Source: Hofstenia miamia
Taxonomy: Eukaryota > Xenacoelomorpha > Acoela
Direction: 5' to 3'
Assembly: GCA_004352715.1 (NCBI GenBank)
Contig: SCFE01000016.1
Location: 912,356-976,355, forward strand
DNA: 64,000 nt
Shown here: piece by piece, positions 1-10,775 of the stretch
Layout of the letters: the number at the start of each line of letters is the position of its first letter
Numbering within the stretch: position 1 is the first letter of the stretch
The notes under the pieces: model-generated
What the model saw: the letters and a program-made list of their open reading frames with translations, nothing else
Told to the model about the DNA's origin: nothing
Database searches by the model: none
Program-made: the position numbers and the translations under genes

Positions 1-25
1 TATATATACATATATACTGTATATA
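1..25. repeat. TA-rich simple repeat at window edge
   Basis: Imperfect TA/CA dinucleotide run at the left edge. It is low-complexity sequence with no coding content. Confidence 0.7.
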
Positions 26-211
26 GAGTGTCCCAAAGGAAATGATGCAACTATTATTTGTCCTCATTTAGTAAATATATGATTGAAAGTGATCATTTCA
101 ACTGATTTAGAATGAAAATACCACCGGAGTAAATATCGTGTAATGAAAATGCTACCGGATGAAATATATTTAAGTTTTCATAAGTTCAATGGAATACAAA
201 ATGTAGGCAAA

Positions 212-318
212 TTAAAATCTTGGTACAAGATGCGCTCCATTCTCTTCCAGACACATCTTGATAAGCAAGTCTTCAAATTCTATTAGGAAGGAATAGCCCG
301 GATTCTCCTGGAATGTGT
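212..318 (-). CDS. Host gene terminal exon
   Basis: Last coding exon of the minus-strand host gene. It has an acceptor (CATTACAG just upstream, at 319-326 on the plus strand) and then 2 bases completing a Tyr codon carried over from the previous exon. It reads TFQENPGYSFLIEF, continues through a Leu/Ile-rich stretch and ends GAHLVPRF with TAA at 212-214. The join to the exon at 435-546 is in phase across a 116-bp intron with a GTAAGT donor. Product unknown. Confidence 0.65.
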
Positions 319-434
319 CTGTAATGTATGGAAATTATAATCGTTAACAAATAAACAATCAGCAAAAATGCAACACAACAAAATTAATCAAGAACATGAT
401 ACCAATGTAAATAAATTTTGAAACCACGACTTAC

Positions 435-546
435 AATAGAATGAATCATAGTCGGTAACTTTTTCAAGATAGCATCTTTGTCTAAATTGCTTCATGTAGT
501 AGTAAATATCTGCTGGCACATCACCTCGCACTTCCACATCGTCTAT
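435..546 (-). CDS. Host gene internal exon
   Basis: A 112-bp exon with acceptor GTTTTAG and strong donor GTAAGT (revcomp at 429-434). It starts in phase 0 (IDDVEVRGDVPADIYYYMKQ...) and ends one base into a Tyr codon that the terminal exon completes. All codons are sense. The intron upstream of it contains the whole 16-kb composite retrotransposon. Function not recognised. Confidence 0.65.
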
Positions 547-1373
547 CTAAAACATTGGAAATAGGCTCGTTTATTATCAACAAAAAGTTTCCAACACCCT
601 TTTAGTACTCTAAAGAATTATGAATCGTGAAACACTATACGGATAAATTTTGTTGTAAAAATGAATGTGGTTTTTTTGCCCTACAGAGTACCATAAAATT
701 CATCTATGCAAAAATGCATAAGAATGTTGGAAGGTAATCTAATCCAAAAACTTAGTTATGTCACGGAAATTAAAATCATAGTTGGAAGTGATGCATTACC
801 CAGGAAATAATGCTGAACTTGCGGTCGTGAACGTGAAAATGGCATGTGAAATTGAATAAACATTAAACCAGTGGTTCTCAATTAGGGTCCATCTAACTTT
901 ACTGGGGTCAACACACAAAAAACAGCAAATTGCTGAAGAACATCAAACCATAGGGATCTCATTGAATAAATCTTTATTTTTTACTTAATTACTCATCACA
1001 CAAAAGGTATATATTTTTAAAAAGGTTGAGAACCACTGCTTAAACAATCAGTACTTCTTAAAAACAGGAGGCCTTCAAAACTGAAATTCACAGCAAGTTT
1101 CAAACCCAAGAAAAAATGATTTTAAATATAAGTGGTGTAATATCAAGGATCATGCTAAAATCGAGGTGAATGTCAAATACTTATATCTTAAGATTAAGAG
1201 CAAACCAGAACGGGACACTAAACTATGTTTAACAAATATGATATATAGGAAGATTAAAAACATTTGAATTTAGAAATATGTTGATGACAATTGAGATAAT
1301 TAATATTAAAAGAATAATGGGAATCAGACACGAAAACGTTGCACTATACACGAATGTCACAAACATATGAAAT
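547..1373. other. Intronic sequence, nothing recognised
   Basis: AT-rich sequence between the host exon and the start of the composite LTR element. No open reading frame of note, repeat or RNA gene is visible. It ends at AAAT (1370-1373), the left target-site duplication of the element. Confidence 0.5.
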
Positions 1374-1619
1374 TGTAGCATAATCCTACTAAATCAATTG
1401 ATTCGCAACAAGGAAAAAAGAAAAAAACTACGTAAAACTCCAATTAGAAACTCAAGTCAATTTATTAGAATTAACATTTAATGATTTTGCCAAATTGTGA
1501 AACATATATCAGTCGCAATGAATTTGACAAAACGCATGTGGACATTATGCTCCGCATTAATTTTAGCTAGCCACGTAGACCACGCAAAAATAACTTACTT
1601 GGACATAAGAAATCAATCT
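1374..1619 (+). repeat. Truncated LTR of element 1 (first 246 bp)
   Basis: Matches the first 246 bp of the LTR at 2099 with few differences. It breaks at 1619/1620 and jumps to the 3' end of the internal region. The two parent sequences share a CGA trinucleotide at the break (1621-1623), consistent with a microhomology-mediated deletion. Confidence 0.9.
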
Positions 1620-2103
1620 ACGAATAGAAATCATCACAATGATAAGAATGGACAAAAACAACCCTAACAAAATAAGTGAAGAAAGACATACAAAAACAAT
1701 ATCAGCTTTTTCTATAAAGACCAAAAGCCTACTGACCATATTCAAATTCTTCTACCAAGAGAGTAGATTAAAAGAAAAACTAGCACACACAAGCCGGGCG
1801 GGTGCACTCATGACGCTAATGATCAACTATATAAGAAATACTATCCACTATTCACAAGAAAAATCAACGAACTGAGACAAACCACATCGATCACAGACTC
1901 ACTCCCTTACACTGGCTACAATCAGATATGCAGACACAGTCACCACAGAAAAAGAAGCAGTACTAAAACTAACAAAACAAACAGAATTCGCGCAAATCAC
2001 CTGGGAAGACGACAAAGCAGAACCACTAATCAAACAAGCGGATACCTTAGTACATGGAGAGAGAGCAACTCTAAAATCAACGCAAGCTGAGGGAGGCGTG
2101 TAG
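1620..2103 (+). pseudogene. 3' fragment of third ORF (first unit of element 1)
   Basis: Nearly identical to 15656-16139, the end of the third ORF of element 1. It includes an open stretch starting MIRMDKNNPNKISEE (1639-1875), a TGA at 1873-1875, and the C-terminal QAEGGV followed by TAG formed by LTR bases 3-5. It represents the remnant internal region of a deleted first unit. Confidence 0.85.
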
Positions 2104-3380
2104 CATAATCCTACTAAATCAATTAGATCACAACAAGGAAAAAAGAAAAAAACTACGTAAAACTCCAATTAGAAACTCAAGTCAATTTATTAGAATTAAC
2201 ATTTAATGATTTTGCCAAATTGTGAAACAAATATCAGTCGCAATGAATTTGACAAAACGCATGTGGACATTATGCTCCGCATTAATTTTAGCTAGCCACG
2301 TAGACCACGCAAAAATAACTTACTTGGACATAAGAAATCAATCTGCGACTGGTACTTGTTTATCTGGTAAATGTTTAATAAAATTGTATATAAATAGAAA
2401 CAAAGCGCTGGTTGATGATGGAAATTTATCCTTTAGTGGTTTATTCTTTGCTTCGTGGTTTTATTAATTATAATTAAATGCGCAGCTGAGCATTCGTTGT
2501 GTGCATCGATCAAGGGCTGTTTGTGAGGGATTGTTATTAGTTGTCAGCCTCGATAATTGCATGCAAATAGGTTATGGCTAGGAATAGGATGTTTTTTCTC
2601 ATGCTTAGCTGGCTACCACTCGATTGCACTGCATGTAGTAACAAATGCATGAAAGGCTGATAGCCACCGCAGGCATGTTGATTATTAACACTATTTTAGA
2701 TCCAAATTGTTTGACTTATAAGAGACCGAAATGAGACCGTGTTAATTGTATTTTATCTACATGTAGGTTAGGAGCTGCTGTAGTTTGTAGTTATCTTTGT
2801 AGTCCGTCAGCAGCTAGTGTCATATCCTTTTTACGTGTCAGTCATTATCGTAAATATGTTTTAACTAAATGTAGGGAGCTGCTTTATTTTTATATTAACT
2901 ATTTTTAATTAGTGCAATAGCAGCTAGTGTCAGGTTGTGATACACTATCTTATTCATACAATAAATTAGTACGTATTGAGAGTGAGGAGTAAGTCGATTA
3001 GTGACTGGTATTTATTACACCGTAAGTAAGGCACACATAACAAAACTCTTTCAATGAGATTGAGCTGAGAAGCAGCAGATGGAACGATGGATGTGGATGG
3101 ATGGAATGGATCGAACCGTTGGACTGCGTGCTGTCTTTGATACAGCTTCGGGCAAGTGTGCCCATTGCATTCTTGTAATTACTTTGAAGATGCTACCTAA
3201 GTAGTAGTGGTTGTTACGCTAGCTTGGAGTATTAATTAAGTTAATTCTATAGTTATACAGTAACGAAAGAAAAGTGAGAGTAAACGTACACATTACCCAG
3301 CAAGTTGGAATCTGTATTTAATTGTATCTAAACTATACTACGTTATTATGCACATCCCTTGCTCGGGTGATGATGTTACA
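2099..3380 (+). repeat. 5' LTR of element 1 (1282 bp)
   Basis: Starts TGTAGCA, ends TGTTACA, and is repeated nearly identically at 16135-17418. It is preceded by a purine-rich tract and followed directly by a primer-binding site. It contains two AGCTGCT...AGCAGCT inverted repeats (2773-2815 and 2877-2925). The high similarity of the two LTRs implies a fairly recent insertion. Confidence 0.93.
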
Positions 3381-3398
3381 TGGCGACCGTGACAGGAC
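3381..3398 (+). promoter_or_regulatory. Primer-binding site, tRNA-Arg type
   Basis: The 18 bases starting TGGCGACCGTGACAGGAC lie immediately after the LTR. They are complementary to the 3' end of the tRNA-Arg that begins GACCGTG and ends CACGGTCG-CCA (from memory of insect tRNA-Arg). TGG pairs with the tRNA CCA end. This would prime minus-strand DNA synthesis. Confidence 0.75.
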
Positions 3399-3883
3399 GT
3401 AAGATCCTAGTGAATAGTGGTTAAGATGGACTTCTCCCACTCACGCCTAGTTTGACATTTCTTTTTGTTATCTTTATTCGAAACTTGGAGATTGGTACAA
3501 TTACTTTGCTGTCGACAGGAGTGATGTTTGGAGATGTACTCCAGTCGCACTGGAACTGTAGGTGTTGGAAAGTTCTTTTGCTGTTAAGTCTCTCATTATC
3601 TTTTTACCGCTGGATACTGTTACTAATAGTTCTTACTTGTTGACAATGGATTTTACCGAACATGTTGTTTCTTATTATTTACTCAGTTCTTTCTTACTAA
3701 TAGCTTTTGTGATTCGATAAATGTTTCACACACGAAGACTAATTTCTAAAGATAAACGACTAACCTACACAGAAAATTTTTGCTAATATCCAAGGACAAG
3801 AAAATTCATGCATGCAAAACCTCAATGAGCAGACTAAGTTGTGAACCCTCACAGCAGCACGATCGTGGCACTCCACCACAAAC
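3399..3883 (+). other. Untranslated leader of element 1
   Basis: About 0.5 kb between the primer-binding site and the first gag-like coding sequence. A 63-codon open stretch at 3452-3643 has no similarity I recognise and is probably chance. Confidence 0.5.
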
Positions 3884-5579
3884 ATGACCAAAACAAATAA
3901 AAAGAAGCAGAAGCAAGCCCCACAACGCGAGACACCTCAGTGGAAACCCCCGAAACCCCAGCGGCTAGCAAGCAACAAAGAGAGTCAACCCCAATCACTC
4001 CTACCACAGATGTGGAAATGCAAATGATCCCACTGGATCAATAATTTGATTCCCTTGAGATCCTGAACAGCCTCCGCCGGAACAAAAACACAGAAACAGC
4101 GCTTAGAGAAGAAATCAAACTCCTCAACAACAAATTCGAAGAAATAGAGGCAGAAAGGAGGCAAACGATACTGGAGATCAAACTAGACATGAGTAAAAGA
4201 TTAGACGAGCAGCGTAGCCTGTTCCAAATACAAGTAGATACTCTTACATAAAGACTAGCAGACGCAAACACACAAATCCTGAAACAAAACAACAGATGGA
4301 GGACAATGTACTCTGATCTGGAAAAAGAAAACCGCGAGTTGCAGCAAGAAAAGGAAATGCAACAATTCAAAATCAAACATCTAAAAGACCAGATAAGGCT
4401 GAACAAGCTGTTGCAGAAAGACGGCGAAAACAAATCAGCGCTCAAACAAATAAACTCTCATCAAATAGTAATCACGGAGGACCCAGAAATCCCACTAAAT
4501 GCGCCCCAAAGAGGCACCCAATCACAAGCGAAACCCAACAGCCGGAGAGAACCGGAGAAGGCAAACCTTAACAAAGTGAACGAAAAGGAACAAATTATCC
4601 AAGAACTCACTAAATAGTCACCAAGTGAGTAAGAAAACAAGTTAAACTGGACACACCGAAAAAACCTGGTTTTTGAAAATTTGATACTCCCTGAAGTCGA
4701 CATGGAGAAGACAACGCCGTGCAATGCGCAAATATAAACATTGCCGGGAAAAATCGACAGCTACTCCCCAACCTTCAAAGAATGGCTACAGCTATTTGAA
4801 CTAACGATGAAAGAGCGAAAAGTTAGCCAAGATGCCGCAGTGGCAAAACTACCACTCTACCTATCCGGAGTGGCGTACCAGCACTACCTGATACTCAATG
4901 CCAAAAACAAAAAAACTATAGAACTCTTACCAGAGACTTCATCGAATACTACAGAAATGAACGTTTCAAAAATCAATACAGACTAATTCTAAACGCAATG
5001 AAAATGAAAAAATTCAATGATATTCGTAACTATATGTCAGAAGTCCAGCGACACCTTACACTCAGGTCGAGAAGAGGACACCACTCGAAATACAACCTCT
5101 TCTCACACATCACGAAAGGACTCCCAGAAAAAATCAAACAACAATTCGAGATAAAATGCGACATAGATGACAGCCTAGAGAAAATGATAAGGAAGGCAGT
5201 CGACATCCAGGTCATGCTAGAGAACAATTCCAGAATCTATGAGAAGGCCACATGGAATAAACAAACGCCCAACACAACAAACTGGAAACCGAGAGAATCA
5301 ACTTCACAAAAACCGAATAAATCCAGCAAAACCAGAAAGGGAGAAAAATTGATAAAAATCAAAACAAAAGAGGGACAAATTCAAAAACTCAAAGAAAAAA
5401 ATATTTGTTACTTTAACTGCGCCCTAAAAGGCCATAGCAAAGATAAGTGCAAGAAACAGATCAACATAATAGAGGACGGCAATGCCTACTACGACGACGA
5501 AGACTTATTTGAATCTGAAGATGAGACAATTTTAGAAGTCGAAGATGAAGAAACAACAGAAGAGTCGGAAAACTATTAG
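3884..5579 (+). pseudogene. gag: gag (element 1), broken
   Basis: Capsid/nucleocapsid precursor. The frame used at 4036-4617 encodes a Lys/Glu-rich coiled coil (for example LEKENRELQQEKEMQQFKIK at 4315-4374). It is followed by a capsid-like segment (FKEWLQLFELTMKERK, 4776-4823) in the same frame. A shift of frame after about 4915 moves coding to the frame of 4998-5579. That part contains a zinc-knuckle-like CYFNCALKGHSKDKC with an extra residue between the first two Cys, and an acidic tail. Stops occur at 4054, 4250 and 4615 and upstream of 4741. The start at 3884 (MTKTNKKKQ) is the first ATG but is in another frame, so the true start is unsure. Confidence 0.75.
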
Positions 5580-6147
5580 GAGCGCCATCTTGAAAAAACC
5601 GAGCACCACTATTGATACTAACAGATATCAGAAACGTAAACACAATCACAGTTGTGATAAAAGGAATGATGGTAAAAGCAACTATCAATACAGGTGCAGT
5701 AAAATTGATAATAATGGACGATTGCACAACGAAACTTGATTTAAACAAAGCAACTTAAAAAAATCACTAAACAGACTAATCAACACTTCAGACGAGTACA
5801 TCAATACCAAAGGAACACTAGAAAAAACTAGAATACGAATATCCAATAACACATTCAAGCAAGACTTAGAGTCGTCAATGCCCACAACCATCTACTACCC
5901 TACGAAGTAATACTGGGAAACGACTTCTTATCTAAAAACAAGTGCATCATCAACTATGGCAACAAAACAATGAAGGTACAAGAAGAAGAAATCGAAATCC
6001 AAGAAGAAGAAAATCAAAAAATACTATTCAAACTCACTGAAGATATAAAACTACAGTCATACCACCGGAAAATGCATACAATTAAAACAGAAGAAAAAAT
6101 CACAGCAGAAGTCATGCTATACGAACAAACTGGAATCAACATGAAAT
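5567..6147 (+). pseudogene. Aspartic protease (element 1), catalytic Asp lost
   Basis: The frame opens in -1 relative to gag, overlapping its stop: GKLLGAP is read across 5567-5587. The retropepsin motif reads ATINTGAV, with Asn (AAT, 5687-5689) in place of the catalytic Asp. A later segment in a different frame (HLLPYEVILGNDFLSKN, about 5885-5942) matches the C-terminal part of the intact protease in the sister copy at 46548-47066. Several stops and frameshifts intervene. Confidence 0.75.
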
Positions 6148-7700
6148 GAATCTCAATGCCCTCAAGCGTATGCTCAATAAAAATGGAGAGGGGAAAATCC
6201 CAATAGTAAACGCAACAAACAGAAACGTAAACATGAATTGATCAAAAGTTAAAATCTATGGACAATACATCACATCAAGCGTCAGAAGCATTTGGAAACC
6301 CTTAGAAGACAACAATGGAGTAAGTAATCTGCAATGCCGACTAAAGAGCGCGCATATGAACACCAAAAAGGAAAAACGAATTCCCGAAATAATGGAAGAA
6401 GACTACAAACATCTACAAAAAGGCGAGAGAAAAACTGCAACAACTACTAGCAAAACACAGAGGAATATTTAACTTTGGCGAGATCAGCATATGACAGGCA
6501 ATCAGAGAAACCCACAAAATCGTAACAACAGATAAACCAATAAAACTGCCAACACGAAGAGTACCCGAACAACTGAAAGACAAATACAACAAAATCCTAA
6601 ACGAACTCATAGACAACAATATCATACATCCAAGCAAAATTCCTTACACAGCAACACTGTTCGTCAAACAGGGAACAAAGCACAGACTATGCATAGACTT
6701 CCAAAAACTCAACGAAATCACAAAAAAGGACTCATACCTGCTACCAAGAATTGAAGCCATGCTCTACGAAGTGAGGAAACAAATATTCCACCATAATAGA
6801 CCTCTGCAAAGCGTACTGGCAGGTACAAATGGAACCAAAAGACATAGAGAAAACAGCATTCATAATGCCTTACGGATTTACGAATGGATTTACATGGTAT
6901 TTCGGCCATGCAACGCCCCAGCCACATTCCAATGATACATAATGATAGTCCTTAAAAACAAACAACATAGCATAGAAGAGGGAATAAACGCCTACATCAA
7001 CGATATCATAATAACCAGCAACACAGTAGAACATCTAAATAAGCTAGACATAACATTAATAATACTCAAAGAAGCCAGACTCAGGATAAACGGAAACAAA
7101 TGTGATATCCTAAAAGAAAAGGTAATATTCCTAGGAAGGATAATCTCAAAAGGCGAAATAAGCATGAAGACCAATGCATGAGAAATGATAAAGAAAATCG
7201 AAAAACCAAACAACAGGAAGGACTTACAAAGGATCATGGGGTTTTTTAACTACTACGGCACATTTATACCCAACATAGCCAAAAAACAGCAAAGATGATA
7301 AACTTAATGAAAAAAGTCAGTTCTCTTCGCGTGGATTTGGGAGCAACAAGAGAGGAACTAGACACCATAAAAAACGAACTCTCAAAATTGCCATCATTAA
7401 ACACACCAGACTACTCCAAAGAATTTATCTTAGACTGCGATGCCAGCAAAGTGGCCATAGGAGCAACCCTTGGACAAATGAAAAACGGAAAAGAACTACT
7501 GATACAGTTCTTCAGCCAAAAACTCAAACACAGTGAAGAAAACTATAGCTCCACAAAGCTAGAGATGCTGGCATTAATCGAAAGCATAAAAAAGTTCAGG
7601 CACTTCCTAATAGGAAAACAATTCAGAGTGAGAACTGACAACAGTGGACTCGCATGGCTAAAAAAATCTCAGGAGACAAATCCTCACCATAGAACATAGA
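6148..7700 (+). pseudogene. Reverse transcriptase and RNase H (element 1), broken
   Basis: RT signatures in order: KLPTRRVPEQLKDKYNKILN (about 6547), KHRLCIDFQKLNEITKKDSY (about 6679), EWIYMV...NAPATFQ (about 6880-6932) and the active-site box YINDIII (6993-7013). The first Asp of YxDD is Asn (AAC, 6999-7001). RNase H follows: ILDCDASKVAIGATLG (about 7429), SSTKLEMLALIES and RTDNSGLAWL, with the catalytic acids present. Several frameshifts and stops break it (for example TGA after MKTNA at 7179). Function in life: copying the element RNA into DNA in the cytoplasmic particle. Confidence 0.85.
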
Positions 7701-9240
7701 AAAGGGAAACTCCATAGTAACGCGGACTTTTGGACATCACTCCCTCAATATCAAAGAGACCTCGAAAAAGCAGACGGACAGAAAATAGAATTCCAATTCC
7801 TCCCACACAACAAATACGAACAACATCCGGAAATCAACGTCGACAAAAAAGGAACAGCAATAAAACCCATCATGCTAAAAGAAGAGATCACAGAAAAGGA
7901 AATCATAGAAAAACAAAACGAGGACATCATACTACGAGAAATAAGGGCAAAAATAAAAAACCAGGAAAGCAAACTGTCCAAAACAGCAAAAAACTACTAT
8001 GGAAGATACAACTGGAAATTAAACAAAAACGATCTATTATATGTAACCAGGAAAACTAACAGGATAGCAATAGCAGAGTACTATAAAAGAGACATAGTAA
8101 GAAGAATTCACGAAAGAGGACACTTGGGAATAATACAAACGGAAACGACATTCAATTCCAAGTAAATCACAATCGCCATATGAAAAATAACCGAAGATAT
8201 CATAAACAAGTGCACCACATGCCTCTTAAACAACAAAAAACACTTCCCAACTCAGAGGGCACCACTTGAAAAAATAATCACAACAAAACCAAACATAATA
8301 GTACACATAGACATCGAGATGCTATCAAAAGATGACGAAGGATACCAATACATACTCGTCATGATAGACAAGAATAGTACCAATGAAAAACACGACTGCA
8401 GAAGAAACCACAAACATAATCCTAAAAGAGTTGATCCTAAAAATAGGCCCTATGGAGAAAATCATTACAGACAAAGGCCCACAATTCAAAAACGCACTAT
8501 TCCAAGAACTAACAAAACTACTCGAAATTGACAACAAACGCACCACAGCTTACCACCCCGAAGCAAACAGCGCAGCCAAAAGACTAAATAGAACACTAAT
8601 AAAATTAATCAGAGTAGCAACATCAAGAATAGGCGGGAACAAATGGACGGAAGTAATACAAACGACGAAATATTTTTTTTACAATACTTCCGTACATTCA
8701 ACCACACAAATCACCCCCTTCAAGGTAATGTACTGAAGGGAAACAGCAACACCACTATCCATGCAATTTGCCGGATACTCTGACAAAATGGACAATCAGT
8801 TCGTAAAACAACTAAAAGAGAAAATAACAGCCATCCACGAAACAATGTGCCACAACATTAAGAAATCTGCAATGAGACAACAAAGAAATTATAACAAAAA
8901 AATCTACAGACACATGCACAAAGTAGGGGACAAAGTATACGCTTTACACCCATAAAAGTCACTGACACTAATTAAGTAAGGAAACTAAAAACAGTATGGT
9001 CAGGCCCATACACAATCAAAAAGTTACTAAACAACAACGAATACCTTTTAAACAACGACAGTATCCTACACTTTCAAAACCTCAAAAGAGCAATAACAGA
9101 CATCGAGGGAGCAACCCTAGACAATAAAGGGGATTCAAACTACTACAAAATCAAAATGAAAACACATATGAAATGGACGAACTAGACAGCCTGCCAGAGG
9201 AGGAATTCGAAGAATTCTGACACAACATTAGTGATGAAAA
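7701..9240 (+). pseudogene. Integrase with GPY/F module (element 1), broken
   Basis: Zinc-binding HHCC motif: IHERGHLG (about 8107) and NKCTTCLL (about 8208). The catalytic core has HIDIEMLS (first Asp, about 8308) and IITDKGPQF (second Asp, about 8461-8487). The third acid is replaced: HPEANSAAKRLNRTL has Lys (AAA, 8578-8580) where the family has Glu. After the core, KLKTVWSGPYTIKKLL (about 8984-9030) is a GPY/F module, and ILHFQNLKRA follows. Multiple frame changes are present (for example within 8366-8460). Confidence 0.82.
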
Positions 9241-9485
9241 CATACAACCAAGAATTATGCCTCAGAGGGCAGCAAAACAAAACATTAATTATAACCCTGA
9301 AACATGGGACCTAGATCTAATAACTCAGTTTAGGAATCTTGAACAGCAGAATGAGCGATCAATCACCGAAGAGAAGAGCAATGCAGTGGGAACCAAACCC
9401 CCGGAGACGAGTGAAGAGAGTGAAGCTGGCAAAACCGAGGGACATCAAAAACATTAGCGATTGGGAGGAACCCGAAGAAACGCCA

Positions 9486-9722
9486 AGTAGTCCTCACTGC
9501 CAATTAAAGAGCATGGTGATGAACGGCAGCAAACCTTCAATCTCACTTAGTAGTCAGCACCGCTGATTAAAGGGCACAGTGACAAACAGTAACAAGACTA
9601 ATGTACTGAGTAGTCCACACCACCAAATAAAGGGCATGCCGACGAAAAGTAAGAAGATCAAACAAAGTCCCAACTTTCCTTCAAGTACTCCACACCGCCG
9701 ATTAAAGGGCAAGTGGATGAAA
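9486..9722 (+). repeat. Four degenerate ~65-80 bp repeats after integrase
   Basis: Four copies of a unit with core GTAGTCCACACCGCCGATTA followed by AAAGGGCA and a variable tail. They begin near 9487, 9551, 9619 and 9684. Translated, they give SSPHxxLKGxxxxK-like peptides; one copy has CGA changed to TGA. Related units occur at the same place in the sister copy (56205-56430) and between its protease and RT (47305-47400). Confidence 0.6.
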
Positions 9723-10773
9723 GAGTTACCACAAGAAGGTGCAAGTGGTACCAAACCCCCAGCTGGTCAAATGCAAATGGATACTCTGGAAGGGAACCGA
9801 CCAAAAGGGGACCAACTAGAGCCCATTAGCAGTGGTTCAGAGATGGATTGCGAACTGAGCACCAGCACCAGAAGACCTCTCAGACTTACTCAGGAAATGC
9901 TACATGCCCCCTCAGAGAAAACTCACTCAACATCAGAACATACTTATTCGACATCAGAGCGAATGATACGATCAATGGATAGAAGCAAACGAATGTCAGC
10001 AATCGACGGCGAAAAACTACACCCATACTTCATAGCAAAAACAAAAATGAAATACAAAGCATATGAAAAATTATCGCCAGAAACTCGTAGCCACATACAG
10101 CGACAAACTAAAATGGACGAAATTAACCTACCACTCGTGCTCAACAAAGAAAATTGGCCCATGGTAAACACAATAATCAGCTATCCAGAAAGGATGAAAG
10201 ATATACTTTAGGAGTACAGTACATACAGTGTTCAACGAAAACCTCACACGCTAATAGAAACTCAAAACATCATGAAAAACAAACACAAAATAGCGGATAT
10301 CAAACAGATCAATATCAACAAAGACAACCTAACAATCATATATATGATAAAAGACAAGGAATACACACCAAAATTAGAAAAACAAACATTACACATAGCA
10401 GAAACAACGGGAACACAGATAGTCATAGTAACCATCACTACAGAAGAAGAAATACCACAATTTCTAAGAAACATGTGCATGCAGGTACAAAACGTACAGA
10501 ACGTGAACCAGATGAAACCGCAATATCACAAATAATCAAATTCGATCTACAACTTGACCACTGGGCGGAAATTTACAGACTAATGGTGGAACCATGGATC
10601 ACCATCGAACTGTATCAACAGGCCAAAACAATCGAAATGACGTTGGGCATATCAAACCTAGAAAAAATCACACACCTACGCATAAAATGTAGTCTGAACC
10701 AAAGACAAGAGCATCTAAAACAAATACAAGAAACATGGAAAGAAATGAAGATAACAAAAACAACAGAGGAACA
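9579..10773 (+). pseudogene. Third ORF, 5' part (element 1), unrecognised product
   Basis: Long coding region downstream of integrase, open from MTNSNKTNVLSSPHHQIKG through 10211 and then in shifted frames. Segments KRMSAIDGEKLHPYFIAKTK (9988-10047), LPLVLNKENWPMVNTIISYP (10130-10189) and QRQEHLKQIQETWKEMK (about 10703-10750) have clear counterparts in the copies at 56578-59571 and 63430-64000. Selection on protein is therefore suggested, because the nucleotides have diverged much more. It is Lys/Glu-rich, with no membrane segments, signal peptide or known enzyme motif. It does not look like a typical env. It is interrupted by a non-LTR insertion. Confidence 0.7.
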
Positions 10774-10775
10774 AT

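Noticed and set aside
1899-2168. Minus-strand 89-codon ORF present twice (also 15935-16204)
   Set aside because: It lies opposite the end of the third ORF and crosses into the LTR; duplicated only because the element is duplicated.
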